A DNA stretch of 49,514 bases from Polyangia bacterium (GTDB lineage: Bacteria > Myxococcota_A > Polyangia > Polyangiales > Sandaracinaceae), in assembly GCA_030426845.1 (NCBI GenBank), contig JAUHXR010000023.1, forward strand, positions 1-49,514, given 5' to 3'. Within the stretch, counting starts at the first letter, position 1; each line of letters starts with the position of its first letter. A model generated the notes under the pieces. The model had not been told where the DNA came from and searched no databases. It worked only from the letters and a program-made list of their open reading frames with translations. The position numbers and the translations under genes were made by a program. This document shows, piece after piece, positions 42,771 to 49,514 of this stretch.

Positions 42771-45053
42771 CTACTCGTCGGGATCGAGCTCGACCTCGTC
42801 GATGTCCTCGACCTCCGGCTCGCTCTCGAGCCCCTCGGACTGCTCGAGCGCAACCGCGAGGGCTGCGCTCGTCTCCTCGGACGGCGGCTCGTCGGACGGC
42901 TCCGCGGCCGCGACCGGATCGGGGTCCGGCGGCGCGCTCGGCGGGCTCGGGCGCTCGCTGGGGACCGCGGGCAGCTTGCTGACCGACGGTCGCGGCATGG
43001 CGGCCGCCCGGCGCTGGGCGAGGATGATGAGCCGTGGCGAGTCGGCCCCGAAGTGCACCCCCGGGTGTGCCTCGCGCCCGCTCACCTCGACGACGCGGAA
43101 GCCCTGCTGGTGCAGCAACAGGCCAAGCTCGTGCAGCGAGTAGAGCCGCACGGTGTAGCGCGTGTCGCGCTGACGGCCGTCGTCGAGGATGACGTTGCGC
43201 TTCACCCGCAGCCGCGAGGTGATGTAGTTGACGTTGGTCTCCTCCATCACGACGCAGCCGTCGCCCTCGAACCAGACGAGGTTGGGCTGCGAGGCGACGA
43301 CGTAGTCGCGGTTGACGACGTCGAGGAGGAGCAGGCCGCCCGGCTTCAGCGCCTGGTGCAGGCGCTCGACGACGAGCCGGTTGGTGTCGTCGTCGAAGTA
43401 GCCGAAGGTCGTACCCCAGCACAGGACCGCGTCGAACGCGCCCTCGAAGTTCATCTCCCGCATGTCCGCGTGGAGGAAGTTGATCTTGAAGCCGTGCTCC
43501 TGAGCCTCGTCCGCCGCGCGCGACAGCATGGGGAGCGACAGGTCCAGGCCGACGACGAGGTAGCCACGGCGCGTGAGCTCGACCGCGTGCACCCCGAGCC
43601 CGCAGCCGACGTCGAGCAGGGTCGCGCCGCGCGGCAGCCCGAAGCGCTGCTCGATGAAGTCGCACTGGCGCTGCACTACCCGCGGGTGCGGGATGGGCAC
43701 CGTCCGCAGGTAGTCGTCGTTGAAGAGGTGCTCCCACCAGTTGCGCTTCGGCTTCTTGCTGCGGTCGAGCGTGGCCGGCGCCTCGGCTGCGCGATCGGGG
43801 GGAGGCGGCGGCGCGGCCGGCTTGCCGGGCGGGGGCGGCGGCTTGCTCGCGCGCTCCAGCAGTCCACCGTCGAGCTCCTCGGGGTCCAGCTCCGCGGTCT
43901 CGAGGTCGCTCGTCTCGAGATCGCTGGCACCGAGATCGTGCGACGCCGGGCTGGCCTCGTTCCGATCCTCTTCGAGCACCGCCTCGTCGAGCACCGCCTC
44001 GTCGAGCACAGCCTCGTCGAGCACCGCCTCGTCGAGCTCGCCCGCACCGAGATCGTCCTCGCTGATCTCGTCGTCGGCCTCGATGAGGACCTCGTCGTCC
44101 TCGTCCCCCTCCGTCGCCTCGAGGATGACGTCGTCGTCCTCGTCGGCGTCGGCATCCACGTCCACCTCGAGCACGTCGAGCTCCGGCTCGTCGTCCTCGT
44201 CGTCGAGCGGCGCCGGCTCGGGCGGCGGCTGCGGCGGCGCCCCCGTCCCGATCACGTTCACGACCCGCGACACCACCACCTGCACGACGGGCGCCGGGCG
44301 CGGCGCGGGCTCCGCCGGCGGCGGCTCGGACGTCGGCGCGGGCGCGGGGATCGACTCCGGCGAGGTATCGCGCGCCTTGTCGGGCGCCCTGTCGAACGCC
44401 ACCGCGTCGTTCGGCTCCTCGTCCGGAGTCCCGTCGACAGCGAGCTCGTCCGAGTGGAACGCGGGGGCCTCCAGCTCGGTCGCATCCGGGTGCGTGGGCG
44501 ACGGCGGCTCGCTCGGGCGTGGCGCTGGCTCGACCGGCGCGGACTCCGCCTGAACCAGGGTGGGAGGGTCGAAGTCGTCCTCCGGCGGCAGCGCGGTCTC
44601 CGCCGACGCGGCCAGGTCCAGCTCGACCTCGAGCGACCCGGGCTCGATCGTCAGCTCCACCGAGGGGTCGTCGGCCGGCGGCCGGTCGCTCGGGTGCACG
44701 AGCGTCGGGTGATCCTCGAGGTCGTCCTCCGAGGGCAGCTCCTGCGCGACCGTCGGCTCCCCCTCGAGCGCGTCGGAGGCCCCTGCGCGGGGCGCCCCGA
44801 GCAGCTCCGAGTCGAGCGCGGCGGGATCGATGGTCTCGAGGGTGTGGCGCGCGTCGTCGAACGCCGGGATCTCGACGGTCGCGCCGCCGTCGTCCATCGC
44901 GGCGGCCGCGCGCGCGAGCTCCTCCTGGGCTTCGGCTGGCCCCTCGAGGGAGAGCGGCGCCTCGGTCGGGCGCGGGACCTCGTCCACCGGGACCCGGAGC
45001 GAGCGGCGGCTGCGGCGCTTGCGCTTGCGCGCCTTGCCGGCGTCGTCGCTCAC
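42771..45053 (-). CDS. SAM-dependent methyltransferase with long acidic disordered N-terminus
   Basis: The 760-residue product has two parts. Residues 1 to about 440 are low-complexity, acidic and Pro-rich, with a basic patch at the very start (KARKRKRRSRRSLR), and include EAVLD repeats. Residues about 470-690 form a class I methyltransferase: LLDVGCGLGVHAVELTRRGY is the SAM-binding motif I, followed by VVGLDLSLPML, FDAVLCWGTTFGYFDDD and LKPGGLLLLDVVN. A Pro/Ser/Glu-rich tail follows. The start GTG 45053 overlaps the psd stop as GTGA. Substrate unknown; a lipid or small molecule is possible from context. Confidence 0.88.
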   Translation of the reverse strand: MSDDAGKARKRKRRSRRSLRVPVDEVPRPTEAPLSLEGPAEAQEELARAAAAMDDGGATVEIPAFDDARHTLETIDPAALDSELLGAPRAGASDALEGEPTVAQELPSEDDLEDHPTLVHPSDRPPADDPSVELTIEPGSLEVELDLAASAETALPPEDDFDPPTLVQAESAPVEPAPRPSEPPSPTHPDATELEAPAFHSDELAVDGTPDEEPNDAVAFDRAPDKARDTSPESIPAPAPTSEPPPAEPAPRPAPVVQVVVSRVVNVIGTGAPPQPPPEPAPLDDEDDEPELDVLEVDVDADADEDDDVILEATEGDEDDEVLIEADDEISEDDLGAGELDEAVLDEAVLDEAVLDEAVLEEDRNEASPASHDLGASDLETSDLETAELDPEELDGGLLERASKPPPPPGKPAAPPPPPDRAAEAPATLDRSKKPKRNWWEHLFNDDYLRTVPIPHPRVVQRQCDFIEQRFGLPRGATLLDVGCGLGVHAVELTRRGYLVVGLDLSLPMLSRAADEAQEHGFKINFLHADMREMNFEGAFDAVLCWGTTFGYFDDDTNRLVVERLHQALKPGGLLLLDVVNRDYVVASQPNLVWFEGDGCVVMEETNVNYITSRLRVKRNVILDDGRQRDTRYTVRLYSLHELGLLLHQQGFRVVEVSGREAHPGVHFGADSPRLIILAQRRAAAMPRPSVSKLPAVPSERPSPPSAPPDPDPVAAAEPSDEPPSEETSAALAVALEQSEGLESEPEVEDIDEVELDPDE
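43981..44040 (-). repeat. 15-bp tandem repeat in the methyltransferase gene
   Basis: Four units of GCCTCGTCGAGCACC type (plus strand) encode EAVLD repeats on the minus strand, in the disordered acidic region. A partial copy precedes them at 43968-43980. Confidence 0.85.
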
Positions 45054-45910
45054 CGGCGCACCGCCAGGGCGCGGCCCATCCGCACGGTGCTTCCCGACGC
45101 CGGCACGAGATCGACCGGGTGCTCGGGCGACGTGAAGACGATCGCGGTCGAGCCGAGGTGAAACATCCCGAGCTCGTCTCCGCGGGCGAGCGACGGGCCG
45201 CTCGCGGGATCGTAGCGGACGGTCGTCGGGCCCCGACCGACGTTGGTCATGATGGTCGGGTCGAAGCTCACGCTGATCCGTCCGACGCCCACCGCGCCGA
45301 CCATCACCGTCGCCACCTCCCCGAACCCCTCGCTGCGCTGGAACATCGCCACGCGCTCGTTGCGCGCGAAGAGCTGCGGGTAGTTCTCGAGCCCGAACGC
45401 GTTGACCGGCAGGAGCGTGCCCCCGACGTGCCGCGCGGCCACGACGCGACCGGCGACCGGCGCGTGGACGCGGTGGTAGTCGCGGGGCGACAGGTACACC
45501 ACCGCGAAGCGGCCACCCTCGAAGCGGGCGCCGTCGGCCGGATCGCCGAGCAGCTCGCCGACGGAGTAGTCGGAGCCCTTCACCCGGATCCGGCCGCCGG
45601 CGGTGACCGGGCCGAGATCCTCGACGCGCCCGTCGGCCGGCGAGACGAGGGTCGCCTCGTCGCCCTCGAGCGGGCGCGCGCCCTCGACGAGCCGCCGCGT
45701 GAAGAAGTCGTCGAAGCTGCGGAAGCCGCCGGGCGGGACGACCGCCTCGGCGAGGTCCACGTCGTACGCCTTCACGTAGAGGTCGATCGCCCGCGCGAGG
45801 AGCGCCGGCGACGCGGACCGGGCCGCGAGCCCGCCGAGCCCCCGGCTGAGCTGCTTTCGCGGCAGCCAGTGGAGGGTGCGGGCAGCGACACGCGTGGCGA
45901 TCGAGGGCAT
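45050..45910 (-). CDS. psd: Phosphatidylserine decarboxylase
   Basis: The enzyme makes phosphatidylethanolamine from phosphatidylserine at the inner membrane. FRSFDDFFTRRLVEGARPL, LVSPADGRVEDLG, KGSDYSVGELLG, VVYLSPRDYHRVHAPV, LFARNERVAMF and the self-cleavage motif LGST (in FHLGSTAIVF) are all present, so the pyruvoyl enzyme should mature. The start is set at ATG 45910 (286 residues) because this matches the family N-terminus. The in-frame GTG 45973 lies inside a hairpin likely to terminate glnA. The stop overlaps the methyltransferase start, so the two are coupled. Confidence 0.94.
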   Translation of the reverse strand: MPSIATRVAARTLHWLPRKQLSRGLGGLAARSASPALLARAIDLYVKAYDVDLAEAVVPPGGFRSFDDFFTRRLVEGARPLEGDEATLVSPADGRVEDLGPVTAGGRIRVKGSDYSVGELLGDPADGARFEGGRFAVVYLSPRDYHRVHAPVAGRVVAARHVGGTLLPVNAFGLENYPQLFARNERVAMFQRSEGFGEVATVMVGAVGVGRISVSFDPTIMTNVGRGPTTVRYDPASGPSLARGDELGMFHLGSTAIVFTSPEHPVDLVPASGSTVRMGRALAVRR

Positions 45911-45970
45911 GGACGAGGGCGCCTCAGCCGCCCCCTGATCAGCCACGCGTGCGCAGCCGGAGCTGGGGCT

Positions 45971-45997
45971 CACCGGGCCCTCGGAAAGGGCCCGGTG
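45971..45997 (-). terminator. Strong hairpin between glnA and psd
   Basis: CACCGGGCCCT (45971-45981) pairs perfectly with AGGGCCCGGTG (45987-45997) across a 5-base loop. It lies 76 bases after the glnA stop on the minus strand and is the likely glnBA terminator, although a T tract is missing. Confidence 0.65.
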
Positions 45998-46073
45998 GAG
46001 GGCGGTTCAGCAGCCTCGGATGCTAATCGAGCGCGCTCCGACTCGTCAATCGGATCGGTAGGTTACGAGCGGC

Positions 46074-47495
46074 TCAGCAGTCGTAGTACAGCATGAACTC
46101 CATCGGCGTCGGGCGGAGGTTGACCGGGTCGACCTCGTTCTCGCGCTTGAACGCGATCCACTCGTCGACGATGTCCTTCGTGAAGACGTCGCCCTGGAGC
46201 AGGAACTCGTGGTCCTGCTCGAGCGCCTCGAGGGCCCCGGCCAGCGAACCGGGGACGGTGCGGACGCCCGACAGCTCCTCGGGGCTGAGGGAGTAGAGGT
46301 CCTTGTCGAGCGGATCGCCCGGGTCGATCTTGCGCTGGATTCCGTCGAGGCCCGCCATGAGCATGGCCGCGAAGGTGAGGTACGGGTTGCCCGACGGGTC
46401 GGGGAAGCGGACCTCGATGCGCTTGGCCTTGGGCGAGTTCGAGTACATCGGGATGCGGACCGAGGCCGAGCGGTTGCGGCTGCTGTAGGCCAGGTTGACC
46501 GGCGCCTCGTAACCCGGCACGAGCCGGCGGTAGCTGTTCACGGTCGGGTTCGAGAGCGCGCAGATCGCCGGCGCGTGCTCGAGGATGCCGCCGATGTAGT
46601 GGAGCGCCATCTCGCTCATCCCGGCGTACCGGTCACCCGCGAAGAGCGGCTTGCCGTCCTTCCAGATCGACTGGTGGCAGTGCATCCCGCTGCCGTTGTC
46701 GCCGAAGAGCGGCTTGGGCATGAACGTCGCGGTCTTGTTCGCCATCCGCGCGCTGTTCTTGACCACGTACTTGAACCACAGGAGCTGGTCGGCCATGAAG
46801 GTCATCGAGTCGAACTTCATGTCGATCTCGCACTGACCCGCGGTCGCGACCTCGTGGTGGTGGACCTCCACCTCGATCCCGACCTGCTCGAGGAGCTGAC
46901 AGGTCGTGTTGCGCCAGTCCACCAGCGTGTCGACCGGCGCGACCGGGAAGTAGCCGCCCTTGTGGCGGATCTTGTGGCCGAGGTTCGGGCCCTCCTCGCG
47001 GCCGGAGTTCCAGATCGCCTCGACGCTGTCGACCTCGAAGAACGCGCCCTGCGAGGCGATGTCGTAGCGCACCTCGTCGAAGACGAAGAACTCGGCCTCG
47101 GGGCCAAAGAAGGCGGTGTCGCCGATGCCGGTCTGGCGCAGGTAGCTCTCGGCCTTGCGCGAGATGTACCGCGGGTCGCGCAGGTAGGGCTCGCGGGTGA
47201 TCGGGTCGCTGATGTCGCAGATCAGGACCAGCGTCGGCATCTCGGTGAACGGGTCCATCTGCGCCGTCGCCGCGTCGGGGACGATCAACATGTCGGACGC
47301 GTTGATCGGCTGGTAGCCGCGGATCGACGAGCCGTCGAAGCCGAAGCCGTCCTCGAAGCTCGACTCCTCGAGCCGATGGATCGGGACGCTGGTGTGCTGC
47401 CACACGCCGGGCAGGTCGATGAAGCGCAGGTCCACCATCTTGGCGCCCTGGGCCTTGGCCATCTCGATCACGCTTGCGGGGGTCTTGTCGCCCAT
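46074..47495 (-). CDS. glnA: Glutamine synthetase type I
   Basis: The 473-residue product joins ammonia to glutamate using ATP and forms a dodecamer. Family blocks are [56 protein letters not shown], the active-site [17 protein letters not shown], and [10 protein letters not shown]. The Tyr in that last block is the position adenylylated in type I-beta enzymes, so control by GlnE is possible. The ribosome site GGAGGAG lies just upstream of ATG 47495. It is 34 bases downstream of glnB, in one operon. Confidence 0.97.
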   Translation of the reverse strand: MGDKTPASVIEMAKAQGAKMVDLRFIDLPGVWQHTSVPIHRLEESSFEDGFGFDGSSIRGYQPINASDMLIVPDAATAQMDPFTEMPTLVLICDISDPITREPYLRDPRYISRKAESYLRQTGIGDTAFFGPEAEFFVFDEVRYDIASQGAFFEVDSVEAIWNSGREEGPNLGHKIRHKGGYFPVAPVDTLVDWRNTTCQLLEQVGIEVEVHHHEVATAGQCEIDMKFDSMTFMADQLLWFKYVVKNSARMANKTATFMPKPLFGDNGSGMHCHQSIWKDGKPLFAGDRYAGMSEMALHYIGGILEHAPAICALSNPTVNSYRRLVPGYEAPVNLAYSSRNRSASVRIPMYSNSPKAKRIEVRFPDPSGNPYLTFAAMLMAGLDGIQRKIDPGDPLDKDLYSLSPEELSGVRTVPGSLAGALEALEQDHEFLLQGDVFTKDIVDEWIAFKRENEVDPVNLRPTPMEFMLYYDC

Positions 47496-47529
47496 GGCTC
47501 CTCCAAAAGAGTCGGCAGAATTTCCTGGA

Positions 47530-47922
<393 letters not shown>

Positions 47923-47970
47923 TCACGCTCGTCACCCCGCGTTCCCTCACACCGGATAGAGTCACGCGCG

Positions 47971-48867
47971 ATGCGGGCGGTGGTGATCGTGCATGGCGGC
48001 GCGGGGGATGTAGCGGTCGAGCGACGAGCCGCCCACGCGGAGGGCTGCGGGGCCGCGGCCCGGGCGGGCCTCGAGGCGGCGCGCGCGAGCGGCGATCCGG
48101 CGGCCGCGGTCCTGGCCGCGGTCTGCGCCCTCGAGGACGACCCTCGCTACAACGCCGGTCACGGCGCCTGTCTGACGGCCGAGGGCGCGCTCGAGCTCGA
48201 CGCCTCGATCATGGTGGGCGCCGATCTCTCGGCCGGCGCGGTCGCCGCGCTCCCCCCGCACGCGAACCCCATCCTCGTCGCCGACGCGGTCCGTCGCGAC
48301 GGCCGCCACGTCCTCTTCGTGGCCGACGGCGCGGCCCGCTTCGCGCGCGAGGCCGGCTTCGCGCCTGCGGCGCCCGATGCGATGATCACCGAGGCGTCCC
48401 GCGCGCGCCTCGCCGACGTCCTCGCGGGCCGGGAGGTCCGGCACTGGGCCGGTAACACGGTGGGCGCGGTCGCCTGGGTCGACGGCCGGCTGGCGGCGGC
48501 CACGAGCACCGGGGGCACGGTGGGCAAGCTCTCGGGCCGGGTCGGGGACACGCCGATCGTCGGCGCCGGCACCTGGGCCGACGACGCGCTCGGGGCCTGC
48601 AGCACCACCGGCGTCGGCGAGGCGATCCTCCGCTTCAACCTGGCCCGCGACGCCTGCGGCCGGCTGCCCGGCGCCACCGCGCAGGCGGCGGCCGACCGCG
48701 CGATCGCGGCGTTCGGCGAGCGGGTCGGCGGCCAGGGCGGGCTCATCCTCGTCTCGCGCGAGGGCGAGCCCGCGTTCGCCCGGAACACCGCCACGATGAG
48801 CTGGGCGATCGCCCGCGTGGGCGACCCCGGCGCGCGGGGGGATGCGGACCTGGCCGTCGGCTACTAA
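47971..48867 (+). CDS. Isoaspartyl peptidase/L-asparaginase (Ntn hydrolase)
   Basis: The 298-residue product belongs to the plant-type asparaginase family (IaaA-like). It cleaves itself into two subunits and then hydrolyses isoaspartyl dipeptides and asparagine. VIVHGGAGDV, YNAGHGACLTAEG and WAGNTVGAVAWVDG (self-cleavage before Thr163, the N-terminal nucleophile) are present, as are AAATSTGGTVGKLSGRVGDTPIVGAG and CSTTGVGEAILR. It starts at ATG 47971. Divergent from glnB. Confidence 0.93.
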   Translation: MRAVVIVHGGAGDVAVERRAAHAEGCGAAARAGLEAARASGDPAAAVLAAVCALEDDPRYNAGHGACLTAEGALELDASIMVGADLSAGAVAALPPHANPILVADAVRRDGRHVLFVADGAARFAREAGFAPAAPDAMITEASRARLADVLAGREVRHWAGNTVGAVAWVDGRLAAATSTGGTVGKLSGRVGDTPIVGAGTWADDALGACSTTGVGEAILRFNLARDACGRLPGATAQAAADRAIAAFGERVGGQGGLILVSREGEPAFARNTATMSWAIARVGDPGARGDADLAVGY

Positions 48868-48877
48868 GAAGGCGGCC

Positions 48878-49514
48878 ATGGCAGATCTCGCAGGCAAGAC
48901 CCTCTTCATCACCGGCGGCAGCCGGGGCATCGGCAAGGCGATCGCGGTCCGGGCGGCCAGGGACGGCGCGAACGTCGTCCTCGCGGCCAAGACGACCGAG
49001 CCGCACCCCAAGCTCCCCGGCACCATCTTCACCGCGGCCGAGGAGGTTGAGGCTGCGGGCGGCAAGGCCCTCCCCATCAAGGTGGACATCCGCGACGAGG
49101 CCAACGTGGAGGCCGCGGTCGCCCAGGCGGTCGAGCGGTTCGGCGGCATCGACGTCCTGGTGAACAACGCGAGCGCGATCTTCCTCGCCGACACCTCGTC
49201 GACGCCGATGAAGCGCTTCGACCTGATGCATCAGATCAACACGCGCGGCACCTTCCTCTGCTCGCAGAAGTGCCTCCCGCACCTCGCGAAGTCCGAGAAC
49301 CCGCACATCCTGAACATCTCGCCGCCGCTCAACATGGACAAGCGCTGGTTCGCCCCGCACGTGGCCTACACGATGGCCAAGTACGGAATGAGCATGTGCG
49401 TCCTCGGCATGCACGAGGAGCTGCGCGGCCAGGGCATCGCGGTGAACGCGCTCTGGCCCCGCACCGCGATCGCGACCGCCGCGGTGCAGAACCTCCTCGG
49501 CGGCGACGCCGCCA
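48878..49514 (+). CDS. SDR-family oxidoreductase, HSDL2-like, 3' end outside window
   Basis: The reading frame begins at ATG 48878 and is open to the end of the window (212 codons), so the stop is missing. It is a short-chain dehydrogenase: TLFITGGSRGIGKAIA is the NAD(P)-binding glycine motif, DVLVNNASAIF follows, and HVAYTMAKYGMSM contains the catalytic YxxxK. LAAKTTEPHPKLPGTIFTAA after the first motif is characteristic of the HSDL2 (hydroxysteroid dehydrogenase-like 2) subgroup. It lies ten bases after the asparaginase stop. Confidence 0.92.
   Translation, partial: MADLAGKTLFITGGSRGIGKAIAVRAARDGANVVLAAKTTEPHPKLPGTIFTAAEEVEAAGGKALPIKVDIRDEANVEAAVAQAVERFGGIDVLVNNASAIFLADTSSTPMKRFDLMHQINTRGTFLCSQKCLPHLAKSENPHILNISPPLNMDKRWFAPHVAYTMAKYGMSMCVLGMHEELRGQGIAVNALWPRTAIATAAVQNLLGGDAA

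Noticed and set aside
45911-45973. GTG 45973 as the psd start
   Set aside because: The extra 21 residues do not resemble the family, and the codon lies inside a perfect hairpin that fits a glnA terminator.

Overview
The window is very GC-rich, densely packed DNA of the kind found in large-genome myxobacteria (Polyangia, possibly Sandaracinaceae-like). The assignment rests on gene families rather than a marker gene. These are several lipoproteins of myxobacterial style, a DUF1592/DUF1552 gene pair, a Ser/Thr kinase with a zinc-ribbon-like N-terminus, a cysteine-rich repeat lipoprotein, thrombospondin type 3 repeats, and HEAT repeats fused to proteases. I see no rRNA, tRNA, transposase, phage gene or CRISPR array. 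Most of the window reads as ordinary chromosomal core with lineage-specific surface proteins between the housekeeping blocks.

Layout. 1-7191 (+): the end of a HEAT-repeat protein, a cystathionine gamma-synthase-like PLP enzyme that has no standard start codon, a Tudor-like repeat lipoprotein, and a DUF1592 lipoprotein overlapping a Tat-exported DUF1552 protein. 7192-7662 is the only long non-coding stretch; it is full of repeats and hairpins. 7663-14555 (-): a partial complex I operon, nuoA-B-C-D-G-H-I, with a recognisable promoter and a NuoH that carries a large internal membrane insertion. 14636-18756: an M1 aminopeptidase and a matrixin-like protease, divergent and both carrying HEAT-type repeats. 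18804-22441 (+): an alanine/sodium symporter and a Ser/Thr kinase. 22419-25232 (-): proC and a cysteine-rich lipoprotein. 25233-25456 is a palindrome-rich divergent intergenic region. 25457-28259 (+): an unknown protein and Xaa-Pro aminopeptidase. 28265-31792 (-): HNH nuclease, a MinD/J-like/HTH fusion, maf and yggS.

32042-35823 (+): a lamin-tail lipoprotein and RecD2 helicase. 35874-37010 (-): a beta-lactamase-fold protein that has lost its catalytic residues. 37084-42742 (+): truD, an exbB-exbD-tonB energy-transduction operon, a beta-barrel protein with calcium-binding repeats, and a small lipoprotein. 42771-47868 (-): glnB-glnA, then psd overlapping a methyltransferase with a long acidic N-terminus. 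47971-49514 (+): an isoaspartyl peptidase/asparaginase and a truncated HSDL2-like dehydrogenase that runs off the window.

The most distinctive signals are: the NuoH insertion; the pseudoenzyme beta-lactamase; the missing start codon of the PLP enzyme; the altered third zinc ligand of the matrixin; the three-domain MinD fusion; and tandem repeats with an exact 15-bp period at five separate loci, mostly at gene ends. I did not find a clearly new defence or biosynthetic system.
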